From ATM1 sp003577165 (GTDB lineage: Bacteria > Armatimonadota > Fimbriimonadia > Fimbriimonadales > ATM1): a stretch of DNA of 64,000 bases. The notes below the pieces were generated by a model. That model was not told the origin of the DNA and did not search any database. It was given only the letters and a program-made list of their open reading frames with translations. Shown here piece by piece: positions 24,287-33,400 of this stretch; the first letter of the stretch is position 1; the number at the start of each line of letters is the position of its first letter. The position numbers and the translations under genes were made by a program. The stretch covers positions 1 to 64,000 of the forward strand of contig SZPM01000006.1 in assembly GCA_030263715.1 (NCBI GenBank), given 5' to 3'.

Positions 24287-24374
24287 ACCGAGGGATACTT
24301 TGGAAGCGGCAGCACTCGTTCCTCCGCTGGCTTCGTTGAAGCAAAACGTACCGTCTGCCGTCTCGATTAGCGCC

Positions 24375-24520
24375 TAGGTTGTGTTCGATCACGATCATCG
24401 TCTTGCCTAGGTCTACCAGGCGGCGGGTGCACGTGTGTTCATCACAACAATCGTGCATCCATGGTCGGCTAGGGGCTCCAGGACCGCAAGCAGGTTCTTC
24501 ACGTCTTCGATTGGCTTCCC
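24375..24520 (-). pseudogene. remnants resembling the UvrA C-terminal ATPase region
   Basis: Two short stretches in different frames both resemble the UvrA segment that reads DxxxLLxxLxxLxxxGNTxxxIEHNL. One, at 24429-24520, reads EDVKNLLAVLEPLADHGCTI. The other, at 24375-24425, reads RLVDLGKTMIVIEHNL. Because they cover overlapping parts of the same motif, this may be a damaged tandem duplication. Neither has an intact frame or ribosome site. The first overlaps the 3' end of the CPBP gene. The call rests on a short motif. Confidence 0.4.
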
Positions 24521-25173
24521 AGCTGCCGCTCCGTCCACCCACTGATCCAGACTGCGCCGAAGTCGTACGCCATGTGAGCGACGATGGCTAGAAGGAGCCC
24601 GCCGCTCAGGAACACGACGCCTTGCAGGGCAATCGCGAAGGCGACACCCCCAAGGAACCCGCGCCAGCCCTGCGAGCAATGCGAGAAGCCGAACGCAAGC
24701 GCGCTCACGACCCAGGCCGCCCATGGCTCCAGCCAAAGCGCCAACATCCCCGTGAGCACTCCCCTATATGCGAACTCTTCCGTGATGCCGGCGGCGAGCA
24801 TCAGGGCCAGCCACTGAGGAGCAAATGCGGACGAACGCGCAAGGACCCGTCCGATGATGTTGGTCGGATCGGGAGGACGCCTGGACTCCGCCCAAGCCAC
24901 AGCCATTCCGACCACCACGATCCCTATTGCGGCGAGAATGGGAACCGGCCCGAGCCGCGAGGGCCATGAGATCGGAATACCTGCGGCGGAAGCTGCGAGC
25001 CACGCCAGTCCGAAGATGATGCCCTGCAGGACGATCGCCTGGAGGGCCATCGCTCCCAGCGACGGCAATTGCTCGTCATCAACCGGATGGGCTTTCGCCT
25101 GACGCGAGTTGATCCAGGCGAGGAATGGCAGGACCAGCCCCACGAGGGAAAGGAACGGAAGCGTCAGCAACAC
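24499..25173 (-). CDS. CPBP family intramembrane glutamic endopeptidase, 224 aa
   Basis: About six membrane helices with the conserved motifs of the CPBP (CAAX prenyl protease 2 / Abi) family: GITEEFAYRGVLTGML (about 134-149), ALAFGFSHCSQGWRGF, and a later His in AIVAHMAYDFG. The paired glutamates plus the His residues form the active site in the membrane. In bacteria these proteases process or confer immunity to peptides. There is no bacteriocin gene next to it. It is transcribed alone, and its 3' end touches the uvrA-like remnants. Confidence 0.85.
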   Translation of the reverse strand: MLLTLPFLSLVGLVLPFLAWINSRQAKAHPVDDEQLPSLGAMALQAIVLQGIIFGLAWLAASAAGIPISWPSRLGPVPILAAIGIVVVGMAVAWAESRRPPDPTNIIGRVLARSSAFAPQWLALMLAAGITEEFAYRGVLTGMLALWLEPWAAWVVSALAFGFSHCSQGWRGFLGGVAFAIALQGVVFLSGGLLLAIVAHMAYDFGAVWISGWTERQLGSQSKT

Positions 25174-25361
25174 AGCCTATTGTAATTCCAGCAACGCCCC
25201 CTCAAGAAACGCACGGTTTAGCCGCCTTCAACCTGTCGCGGCGACGTCCTCCCCCTTTCCCGTGGCGAGGCGATCAGCCGGCGCGAGGACGCGGCAGGCC
25301 GACCGGGTGATCAACCTGATCCCCACGGGGCAGCAAAGCACCTGCCCACGACAGTGCGCGG

Positions 25362-26027
25362 TCAGGGGGTCTTGCGATTCCCTCTCCGCCTCGCGGCGAG
25401 CAGAGCGAAGGACGCGAGAGCGAGGAGCGCGCTCGGTTCGGGGACGAGGCCTGCGACCCGGATGAGGTCGAGGCCCGTGTATCCTTCGATCGCCACGCCT
25501 CGGATCATCTGACCAGCGCCGACTCCGAAGGAGTCGAGATTGACCGGATGCACGAACAGTTCCGCGTCGAACGGATTGCCGCCGGACGCCCCGTAGTACC
25601 ACGCCATCTGCACGCCGGTTCCGACCGCTTGACTCGCCGGAAGGACCATGAAGGAAGTGTAGTTCGTGCCGTCGAGCGACACCGCGATGCGCACCGGGTC
25701 GGAACTGTCTCTCGCGACGATGACGCCGAGGTCGTCGCCGGATTGGTTGACGATGCCGGTGTTGTAACCGATGCGGTAGTTGACAGGCCCCCCGTGACCG
25801 ATGTTCGCGATCCCAGTGCGGACGTGTGCGCCGGTCAGGTACGCGGGGTTGCCGGGGTCCATGTTGAAGACGTTCAGCCAGTGGACCGCGGACCACGCGC
25901 CTCCGTCGGACTCGAGGAGCGTGTCGCCGAACTTCGTGTCGTCGAAGACGAATGGCCCCAGAGTGAGAGCGCGCCCACTCCACGCCACTAGAGAAAGACC
26001 CACCAAGCCGATGAGTTTCCAACCCAT
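25362..26027 (-). CDS. PEP-CTERM sorting domain protein, 221 aa
   Basis: A signal peptide (about 1-20) is followed by a beta-rich extracellular domain and a C-terminal sorting signal VPEPSALLALASFALLAARR, with the PEP motif, a TM helix and a basic tail: the exosortase/EpsH substrate signature. ATG 26027 has AAAGGAGG about seven bases upstream. No exosortase gene lies in the window. The protein is expected to be anchored or secreted through a polysaccharide-associated pathway. The passenger domain is not recognised. Confidence 0.9.
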   Translation of the reverse strand: MGWKLIGLVGLSLVAWSGRALTLGPFVFDDTKFGDTLLESDGGAWSAVHWLNVFNMDPGNPAYLTGAHVRTGIANIGHGGPVNYRIGYNTGIVNQSGDDLGVIVARDSSDPVRIAVSLDGTNYTSFMVLPASQAVGTGVQMAWYYGASGGNPFDAELFVHPVNLDSFGVGAGQMIRGVAIEGYTGLDLIRVAGLVPEPSALLALASFALLAARRRGNRKTP

Positions 26028-26173
26028 TTCAGCCTCCTTTTCTGCGGCTGCAAAGCCTGTATTTCCAGACGATGGTCTCTGGATCCTGGTTCCCTATTTA
26101 GGCGGCACCCTGTCCAGATGAAGTCCGCTCCGCGAGGGGACGGACCTTCGGCGGGACGTGCAGTCGAGATCTC

Positions 26174-28267
26174 CTACGGCCAGCGGGTTGCGGGGACGGT
26201 AATGGGTTGGCCGACCGAGAGGACGGCGATGCCTCGGCTCAGGCAGATCATCCAGAGTTCGTATCCGCCCGGCACGACGCGCACCTCCAAGTCTGCGATC
26301 TGGGTGTGAGGAAGTCCACCCCACTGCGGCGCGCCGCCTTCCGGCCCGGGAAACACGCCGACGCGCCTGCCGTCGTACCAACAGAGGCCGCCGTCGAAGT
26401 ATTGGTAGGTGCTGATATAGGTCATCCAGACTCTTCCGTCCGGCGAGACTGCGTGCGGCGCGACGTACTTTCCGGGCATCGGCCAGCCCAGGTCGTACCG
26501 AAGCATCGTGTACGAGCCGGTGTTCGCATCTAATCGAATCAGCCCCCCACCCGAGCCGCCTGCTCCCAACTGCACCGTGCATCCGATCCAAGCGATTCCG
26601 TTTCCTCCAACCGCAATGCCGGAGAACGTGTCGCTTTGAGTCGTCAGTTCTGGAAAGTCGTCGATGGTGCGCGAGAACCGATAGACGCCGTCGGTCCTCA
26701 GGACCTCATGGCCGGTAAGCGCCCAAACGGTTCCGGGTCTATCCGGATCCTTGCGGATGGTTTGCCCCCACCCGATGATCGGGACCGACGACCAGGAAGT
26801 GCCGTTGTGAACATTGAGATTGAAGTACTCGCCGAGCGCCCAGAGCCTTCCGAGCGAATCTTCGACCATTTTCTCCGCGCCGGTCAGAGGTGGCAGCTGC
26901 ACGAAAGCAGAGCCAGTCCATTCGAAGACGCCGTACAACCAGTTCAATGGCGAAACTGCGACGCGGCCGTTCGAGGGTCGGAATGTGAGCGCGTGACAGT
27001 TGTCATTGGGAAACGGCCAGTCGTAACCGAGGCCGTAGTGAGCCTGATTCCACCCGGTCCATCGCGTTCCGTCGAATCTCACCATCCCCCCCACCCCGGA
27101 GCCTGCGTTGGCGCCGGCGAAAATCGTTCCGGCTGGGCCGAGCGTCAGATCGCTGTTGAAGTTGTCGAAGTTCGACGTGTTCGTGACTCTGTATCTTTGC
27201 CATACGCCTGTGAGCACGTCCCGCCGCGCCGCGCCTCCGATGCCGCTCACCCAGACGTTTCCCGCCGCGTCGATGTCCACGGCGTAGGTGTAACCTCCTT
27301 GTCGCCACACACCGAGATTCGACCAACTTGCGCCGTTGAACTGATACACCCTTCCTGCTCCGTCCGCGAGCAGAGCGCGGCCGTTTCCGTACGCCTTGAA
27401 GGCCCAGATATTGAACGTGACTCCGTAGTAGGGTTCCGGAGGAGACACCCATGTGCCGTCGGGACGGCGGTAGTCGAGCGCGTCGTAGTCTCCGGGATTG
27501 CGGAGGCGTAGCGCCCAGAAGTTGCCGACGTCGTCAACGCAGTCCGTCCCGGGCATTCCGGCGACGTCGCCCGGCCTGCCGTTGGGATAAGTGACGTCGA
27601 TCATCGTCCACTGCTGCGTCGTGCTGTCGTACACGAAGGTGTAATCCTGATAGGGGGGGCGCGTCGAGCACCACACGAGGTACCCGCCCGTGGACTTCGG
27701 CTGGACCGAAAGGAACTCGTTTCCGAATTGCCAGCGTGTCCAAGAGTTGCTCGCAGGGTTATATCGAGCCGTTCCTCCGTTGGAGAACCAAAGCGTTCCG
27801 TCGGGTGCGAGATCGATGTCCGTCGTTCGCTCGTCGATCAGCCCTGAATTCGCCTGCGTGAGCCGAATGATCGAACTCCCACCGACTGCCGGATTGAAGG
27901 AAAGGCCTCCCCGCCAGGTGCCCATCCATAGTTTGCCGGAAGCGTCCGAGATGATGTCCATCACGCGCACGACGCCGGTCAAGTCCGGGTGGCCGATGAT
28001 TGGGTAGTCCACGTTCGAAAAGTTGATCCACCGGTTTTCGTTGTGCAGGAACTTCGAGAACCCCCCCTCCTCGAAGATGGGGTCGAAGCCGGCGATGTAC
28101 GGATTTCCGTCGGGCGCGATCCAGATCGCTTCGCAGTAGTCACCCTGGATGCCCGTGTTCCCGACCCGGTAATACCGCCAGGAGGCTCTCGGAAGCGTGG
28201 TTTGTGCGAGCGCGCTCGCGGCGCAAGTCAGCAGAATCGCTGTCACCGAGAAGGAGCAGGTTTTCAT
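26174..28267 (-). CDS. secreted two-component-regulator-propeller-like protein, 697 aa
   Basis: A signal peptide (MKTCSFSVTAILLTCAASALAQ) is followed by many beta-propeller repeats of the Reg_prop type: IWIAPDGNPYIAGF, SDASGKLWMGTWRGGLSFN, DLAPDGTLWFSNGG, DIDAAGNVWVSGIGGAARRD and AVSPDGRVWMTYIS. No kinase or TM output domain follows, so it is a stand-alone secreted propeller rather than a sensor kinase. GGGAG lies seven bases before the ATG. It is expected to be exported and to bind sugars or other proteins. It precedes the PEP-CTERM gene on the same strand. Confidence 0.82.
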   Translation of the reverse strand: MKTCSFSVTAILLTCAASALAQTTLPRASWRYYRVGNTGIQGDYCEAIWIAPDGNPYIAGFDPIFEEGGFSKFLHNENRWINFSNVDYPIIGHPDLTGVVRVMDIISDASGKLWMGTWRGGLSFNPAVGGSSIIRLTQANSGLIDERTTDIDLAPDGTLWFSNGGTARYNPASNSWTRWQFGNEFLSVQPKSTGGYLVWCSTRPPYQDYTFVYDSTTQQWTMIDVTYPNGRPGDVAGMPGTDCVDDVGNFWALRLRNPGDYDALDYRRPDGTWVSPPEPYYGVTFNIWAFKAYGNGRALLADGAGRVYQFNGASWSNLGVWRQGGYTYAVDIDAAGNVWVSGIGGAARRDVLTGVWQRYRVTNTSNFDNFNSDLTLGPAGTIFAGANAGSGVGGMVRFDGTRWTGWNQAHYGLGYDWPFPNDNCHALTFRPSNGRVAVSPLNWLYGVFEWTGSAFVQLPPLTGAEKMVEDSLGRLWALGEYFNLNVHNGTSWSSVPIIGWGQTIRKDPDRPGTVWALTGHEVLRTDGVYRFSRTIDDFPELTTQSDTFSGIAVGGNGIAWIGCTVQLGAGGSGGGLIRLDANTGSYTMLRYDLGWPMPGKYVAPHAVSPDGRVWMTYISTYQYFDGGLCWYDGRRVGVFPGPEGGAPQWGGLPHTQIADLEVRVVPGGYELWMICLSRGIAVLSVGQPITVPATRWP

Positions 28268-28600
28268 GTTTCAACTCCCGGATTGATGCCCAAGGCGGCG
28301 CTCAGGCAGAGCGGTTTCAATAAATACAAGGAGCGATTTCTCCATTGACATGATACAGCGGTTCGCGCAGACGCGAACCGCTTCAAAGATGAAAATCATC
28401 TGATTTTGGAGGAGCATGATCTCCGTCATACTCTTCGATTCGGAGGAGCATGCGATTGGCGGAGATCATCCGCGGTTCACTGCGCTTCCTTATCCAAACG
28501 AAGTTTTGTCCCGACAATAAGGGACGATGAACTTCCGAGTCAATGACTCGCAATTCGGTCGGCGGTCCTCAATCGAATTCGATCGCCCCCCCGGGAACCG
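28268..28600. other. structured intergenic region, 333 bases
   Basis: No gene. It contains a perfect 11-bp hairpin (28357-28382), a 10-base inverted repeat ATGATCTCCG/CGGAGATCAT at 28416-28425 and 28460-28469, and the direct repeat GGAGGAGCATG at about 28408 and 28443. It separates two minus-strand genes and is probably the leader of the propeller gene and/or the end of the lipoprotein transcript. Confidence 0.5.
28357..28382 (-). promoter_or_regulatory. perfect 11-bp hairpin in leader of propeller gene
   Basis: AGCGGTTCGCG and CGCGAACCGCT flank the tetraloop CAGA. No T-run follows on either strand, so a Rho-independent terminator is not convincing. It lies about 90 bases upstream of the propeller ATG. 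Confidence 0.45.
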
Positions 28601-29035
28601 TCAGGGCGCAGTGCACTGCAAATGGAATTCGACTTCGGTGTCGGAGCGATTCTCGATGATGAACCAGGAAGATCCGGCTGGGAGGGTGACTTCGCCTTCG
28701 TAAGTCGTGGTGGGCGAATCCGCTACGAGCAGAACGTCGGAGGGTTTGAAGGCAGCACGATTGCCTGACTTCACAGCCTGGAACGCCTGCGAGGTCAGGA
28801 CGATAATGCCGAACGGCGCCTGAGACGTCACGCGGAAGCGGATCGTGCCTCCCTTGCGGGCCATGACTTCGCGCGTCCACTCGGCGCGCGCTGGAATCTT
28901 CCGTGTTTGACTCAGAAAGACGTAGCCGCCCGTCGGGTCCGCTTCGGAAGTCTCGCCCGAACTGCACGCAGAAATCGCAATCGCCGCACACACGCCGCCT
29001 ACCGCACAAAGGTGTCGAATCCAGACTCGCAACAT
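28601..29035 (-). CDS. small lipoprotein, 144 aa
   Basis: Lipoprotein signal peptide ending in IAISACSSGE with lipobox ISAC, Cys about residue 24. The mature part is a small beta-sandwich-like domain (GGTIRFRVTSQAPFGIIVLT, GEVTLPAGSSWFIIENRSD) with no catalytic motif. ATG 29035 is preceded by AAGGAG at five bases, better than ATG 29053. The pattern of an Ig-like or C2-like domain able to bind lipid or protein is inference. It is followed by the structured intergenic region. Confidence 0.7.
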   Translation of the reverse strand: MLRVWIRHLCAVGGVCAAIAISACSSGETSEADPTGGYVFLSQTRKIPARAEWTREVMARKGGTIRFRVTSQAPFGIIVLTSQAFQAVKSGNRAAFKPSDVLLVADSPTTTYEGEVTLPAGSSWFIIENRSDTEVEFHLQCTAP

Positions 29036-29109
29036 GCCTGCTCCTTGTCGCAAGATTTCCCGATCCGAGTCAATTTTGGTCGAATCCGCGCGCGGAAGTC
29101 CAGGGCGCG

Positions 29110-31932
29110 CTAAGCGTCGTGCTGCACGGAAACCACGGCCTTGCGAAGTTCCGAGATGGCGAGGCGGCAGGCTGCGTCCTGTCCAAGCGCGCGGCCTTCG
29201 GAGAGCAGCGATTCGAAGCGGTCACCCGAGGTCGAACGGATGAAGTCCCGAATACGGTCATAGTCCCTGCGGTCCGCGCCGACCGGTCCCCCACCCATCG
29301 CCTTCTCGACCTCCATCGATGCGCCAAAGAGGCGGGCGGCGTTCGCGTGCTCCCCTCGGCGCGCGAGGAGGCTCGCGACTCCGGCGAGGCCGAGTTGCAG
29401 CCCGGCTCGGTTGACGAATTCGAGGTTGCGTTGGATGCCCTGAAACAGGAGGGTGGCCGCGCGCTCCAGCCAGCCCAACTCGAGACAGCAGTACGCGAGA
29501 TTCAACTCGACCATTTGGATGGCCCAACTGACGTCGGAATGCTCGAATATGGCGAGCCCCTTTTCGTAGTACCTCGCCGCCTCTTCGTAATCACCCATTT
29601 CCCGCGCGATTTCGCCCAGGCAGTTCCACACCTGCGCTTCACCGAGTTCGTAACCCGACTTGCGAGAATAGGCAAGGCTTTCCATTAGCGCGGTGTGGGC
29701 TTCTTTGTGTCTTCCGACGAAGTCCAACCAGATTCCTTTGCCGCGCAATGCTTCGGCGAGCATGACCGGGTGTGCGGTTCGCTCGGCTGCTGCGATCCTC
29801 TTGAGAGCGACCGACTCCATTCCGCTTCGATCGTTTTGCGCGCGCCGCACCATGGTCATCACGCCATACAGATAAACCAGTTCGCAGTCGTCTTCGTGTC
29901 TTTCGAGGATTTCCGCGGCGCGATCGGACATCTCGCGGCATTGATTGAAATCGCCGCACATCCAGGCGAGCATCGAGGCGACGGTCAGGAGTTTTCCGAC
30001 GAGGGGTTCGTGCCGCTCCGCGTCCACTGCAGCCAGCACCTCGGCAGCGCGCTCCCGGCCTTCCATCAGTCGGTCGGAGGACAGGCAAACGGTGCAAAGG
30101 CCGATGGCGAGCCACAGAGCGTCGGCCCCCTCTTCGGGGCAGCAGATCGCCCAATCCAGCGCCGATCGCAGGTTGTCCATTTCCGCGAACTCCCGGCGCA
30201 CTTCGGAATTCCACCGTGCTTCATGATGGCGGCGGCGAATGCTCTGTGATTCGAGGCAGAACCACTTGGCGTGCCTGTTGCGAAGGTGTTCGCCTTCGCC
30301 GGATTCGAGCAGCTTCTCCCGCGCGTATTGTCGAACGGTCTCAAGCATTCTGTAGCGCGTCGTCATGTGGGAGTCGTCAACTTGGACGAGCGACTTGTCT
30401 ACAAGGCGCGAGATCAGATCCAGGACGTCAGCCCCCCCCTGGGCGTCGTCCGCGAACACGAACTCCGCAGCGCTCAGTGTGCAGCCTCCTACGAACACGG
30501 CCAGCCGGCGCATCATCGCCCTCTCGTCTTCATCGAGGAGGTCGTAACTCCAGTCAATGAGAGACCGAAGCGTTTGTTGGCGTGGGAGCGCGGTTCTCGG
30601 CCCTCCTGTAAGCAGGCGGAACCTCTGGTCGAGGCGCTCGTTGATTTCGCTGAGCGAGAGAGTTCGCAGTCTCGCCGCCGCGAGTTCGATTGCGAGGGGA
30701 ATGCCGTCGAGGCGGCTGCAGATGGAAGCGAGGGCCGTTGCGTCTTCGTCCGTTGGGGCGAAGTTCGGTCGGTGCAGCTTCGCGCGATCGAGGAGCAGGC
30801 GAACGGACTCGTATTGCAAGAGGCTTTCGAGGGTCGCTTTGGTGCGGGGCCCAGGAGACGAAAGCGACGGGACCCGATACGTGAGTTCGCCGTCGATGCC
30901 GAGCGCCTCGCGACTCGTTGCGAGCACGCGGATGCCCGGGCATCTGCGGAGGAGGGTGTCGCACAGGCTCGCGCAGGCATCGAGGACATGCTCGCAGTTG
31001 TCGAGGAGAAGGATGAGCCGCTTCGATTCGAGGTTGTCGGCAATGGATTCGATCAGCTGCCTGTCCGGTTCTTCGCGAACGCTTAGAACGCCGGCCACCG
31101 CGTGCGGCACGAGTGACGGATTGGACAGAGGGGCGAGGTCGACGAGCCAACAGCGCTCTCCGCCGGTTCCCCCCCCTGATGAACGATCTACTTCGAGGGC
31201 AGCCTCGAGCGCGAGCCTGGTCTTTCCGCAGCCTGCGGCTCCTGTAAGGGTGAGCAATCTGGTTCGAGCGAGCAGACCGCGCACTTCGTCCAACTCCTTC
31301 TCGCGCCCGATGAAACTCGTGATCGGCTTGGGGAGATTCGTGCCTTTCCCGGAGCCCTTCTGCGCGCGGAGGGGGGGGAAGTCTTTGGGCAAGCGCGGAT
31401 GCAGAAGTTGATAGACGTTTTCCGTTCGCACGAATCCCTTGAGTCTCTGCTCACCGAGGTCCCGAAGCGCCGAGTCGGACGGCATATCGTCGCGCCCCAA
31501 CTGAGCGGCCGCGGACGATAGGAGGACCTGACCGCCGTGCGCTGCCGAGAGCAGCCTCGAGACGAGGTTGAGGGGCGTACCGAAGTAGTCGTCATCTCGG
31601 AATTCGGCGGCGCCGGTGTGGACGGCCATTCGAACTTTGATGGGGGCTGAGTTTGGCCAGGGCTCGGCGTGCAGGGCAAGCTGCGAGTCGAGGGCCGCCG
31701 ACACGGCGCCGGAGACGGTCGGGAAGGCGGCGCAAAAGGCGTCGCCGATGGTCTTGAAAACTCTTCCGCCGCGCGCTTCGACCGCGGACCGGACGAGTTC
31801 ATCGTGCCGCGCGAGGGCGACACTCATCGCCTGCGGGTCGGCCTCCCAAAGCCGCGTGCTCCCTTCGATGTCGGTGAAGAGGAAGGTGACGACTTCGGAG
31901 TGGATGTATTCGTGAGGGCGTTGCGAACTCAG
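29110..31932 (-). CDS. class III adenylate/guanylate cyclase-ATPase-TPR regulator, non-AUG start, about 940 aa
   Basis: Layout: an N-terminal class III cyclase homology domain, an AfsR/COG3903-type AAA/NB-ARC-like ATPase with Walker A GAAGCGKTRLAL and Walker B LILLLDNCEHV, and a C-terminal helical TPR region. The catalytic segment TFLFTDIEGSTRLWE lies upstream of the first ATG (31827), in the same frame. Going upstream there is no ATG, GTG or TTG before a TAA. The only near-cognate start is CTG 31932, which gives 35 extra residues; ATG 31827 gives 905 aa lacking the first metal Asp. Homologues are signalling ATPases without a DNA-binding domain. Target unknown. Confidence 0.8.
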   Translation of the reverse strand: MSSQRPHEYIHSEVVTFLFTDIEGSTRLWEADPQAMSVALARHDELVRSAVEARGGRVFKTIGDAFCAAFPTVSGAVSAALDSQLALHAEPWPNSAPIKVRMAVHTGAAEFRDDDYFGTPLNLVSRLLSAAHGGQVLLSSAAAQLGRDDMPSDSALRDLGEQRLKGFVRTENVYQLLHPRLPKDFPPLRAQKGSGKGTNLPKPITSFIGREKELDEVRGLLARTRLLTLTGAAGCGKTRLALEAALEVDRSSGGGTGGERCWLVDLAPLSNPSLVPHAVAGVLSVREEPDRQLIESIADNLESKRLILLLDNCEHVLDACASLCDTLLRRCPGIRVLATSREALGIDGELTYRVPSLSSPGPRTKATLESLLQYESVRLLLDRAKLHRPNFAPTDEDATALASICSRLDGIPLAIELAAARLRTLSLSEINERLDQRFRLLTGGPRTALPRQQTLRSLIDWSYDLLDEDERAMMRRLAVFVGGCTLSAAEFVFADDAQGGADVLDLISRLVDKSLVQVDDSHMTTRYRMLETVRQYAREKLLESGEGEHLRNRHAKWFCLESQSIRRRHHEARWNSEVRREFAEMDNLRSALDWAICCPEEGADALWLAIGLCTVCLSSDRLMEGRERAAEVLAAVDAERHEPLVGKLLTVASMLAWMCGDFNQCREMSDRAAEILERHEDDCELVYLYGVMTMVRRAQNDRSGMESVALKRIAAAERTAHPVMLAEALRGKGIWLDFVGRHKEAHTALMESLAYSRKSGYELGEAQVWNCLGEIAREMGDYEEAARYYEKGLAIFEHSDVSWAIQMVELNLAYCCLELGWLERAATLLFQGIQRNLEFVNRAGLQLGLAGVASLLARRGEHANAARLFGASMEVEKAMGGGPVGADRRDYDRIRDFIRSTSGDRFESLLSEGRALGQDAACRLAISELRKAVVSVQHDA

Positions 31933-32144
31933 GGCTGGATGTTATCCGACGCAGGCGCCACGCCTTCGCTGGGGCGGGACTTTGTGGCGGAGGGTCGGGG
32001 GGTGGGTGCCTCGATCGAATGGACCGCCGGAGTGGAGCCCTCTGCTGCGACGCGTCGGGTGCGAGGCAATGGCCTAGAATGCAGTCCACAAACAGCTGGT
32101 GAGGCGAACTCGCCGCCCGAGAGCCTGAGGTATAGGTTTGATTC

Positions 32145-33071
32145 ATGGCCACGATCTCCCTGAAAGGGGTCAATGAGAAGGACATCGACCTCCTCTTCGC
32201 GGAGGAGTTGTTCTCATCCGACGCGTTTTTCCGGTGGTTCCTGCTAAAGGCCGGTGTAGAGGATAGTTTCCACTTGTCAGCAATATCGCGATCGATCATC
32301 ACGGCATCGGGTGAAACTGACCTCCACGTAGAACTTGAAAATGGGAATTCCAAAGTCTTCGTGTTGCTGGAGAACAAACTGGATTCCCCCTTCCGCCCGG
32401 GCCAGAGCGCTCGCTATCGTGAGCGCGCGGATGCGTATGTTCGCAGCGGGGAGTGTCGGAAGTGCCTTACAGGGCTCTTAGCTCCAGCGACCTACCTGCC
32501 GCATGATGGCTCTATGCTCGGATTCGACTTCGTGATCGAGTACGGAGATGTGCAGCTATGGTTTTCCGAACAGGCTGGAGCTGGCTTGAGGAAGAGGTTC
32601 AAGCGTGCAGTGCTTGACCGAGCAATTGAAAGATCCTCTCGAGGCTACGTAAAAACCCCAGACAGGCTAGTAAGCGAGTTCTGGATGAAGTATTGGGAGC
32701 TTGCCAGTATCATTGCGCCAGACTTGCGGATGGCGAGGCCAGACTCGCGGCCAGCAAAGTCGACCTTCATCTTCTTCAAGCCCGAATACTTGCCGAGTTC
32801 CATCAGGCTCATTCACAAAGTGACTCACGGCTTCGTTGATCTTCAGTTTTCCGGCATGGCAAAAGACATCGATCGGCTCCGAGATGAACTGCGACCTCGC
32901 ATCGAGCCAGGTATGCGCATAGATCGAGCGGCACAATCGGCCGTCGTGCGAATCGAGGTGCCTAAGATCGACGTCACCGTTCCCTTCGAGGAGTCGGAGA
33001 TCGCCGTGAGGGAAGGCCTATGGGCTGCCAAACTCCTGTTAGTCTGGTACAAGCAACTACATAGGGCGTGA
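32145..33071 (+). CDS. PD-(D/E)XK nuclease superfamily protein, 308 aa
   Basis: The active-site pattern is visible in the first third: SIITASGETDLHVEL (about 50-64) followed by KVFVLLENKLDSPFRPGQSARY (about 69-90), giving the D...ExK arrangement (E-N-K) of PDDEXK_4-like proteins, with a QxxRY motif next. The rest is alpha/beta, without other recognised domains. Such proteins are common singletons in defence islands and mobile regions. The gene is alone, divergent from the cyclase-like regulator, and less GC-rich than neighbours, suggesting recent acquisition. Repeat copy F follows 65 bases after the stop. Confidence 0.7.
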   Translation: MATISLKGVNEKDIDLLFAEELFSSDAFFRWFLLKAGVEDSFHLSAISRSIITASGETDLHVELENGNSKVFVLLENKLDSPFRPGQSARYRERADAYVRSGECRKCLTGLLAPATYLPHDGSMLGFDFVIEYGDVQLWFSEQAGAGLRKRFKRAVLDRAIERSSRGYVKTPDRLVSEFWMKYWELASIIAPDLRMARPDSRPAKSTFIFFKPEYLPSSIRLIHKVTHGFVDLQFSGMAKDIDRLRDELRPRIEPGMRIDRAAQSAVVRIEVPKIDVTVPFEESEIAVREGLWAAKLLLVWYKQLHRA

Positions 33072-33135
33072 AGAGGAACCGATGGAGAAACCACTCCGAA
33101 CCATGGCACGAAGACGACCCACGATCTTCTTGGCC

Positions 33136-33240
33136 GGTGGGCGGGTGGGAGCATGGGTGAAGGGTGCCTCAAGTGGCACGGATGAGCGCGCCACTCGCTG
33201 CGATCGACGCCTGATAGAACGGTGCTCGTCCGTGGGTCCC
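33136..33240 (+). repeat. dispersed palindromic repeat, copy F
   Basis: GGTGGGCGGGTGGGAGCATG, GGTGAAGGGTGCCTC, left inner arm AAGTGGCACGGATGAGCG, loop CGCCACTCGCTGCGATCGAC and GCCTGATAGAACG, right inner arm GTGCTCGTCCGTGGGTCCC. It folds as a long imperfect hairpin. Confidence 0.82.
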
Positions 33241-33400
33241 ATAGGCGACTGAACTTGGCCGTGGTCGAGCGCGAGGGTCCACGCGGGCATGGAGAGCGCT
33301 TTCAAACTTGATCCTCGTGAGATTGTGTTATTGGAATCGCTTCGTAGTCGCGCACGAAGTTCGGACGAGCGGTATGAAATCTCGCCCACCACGAACAGCG

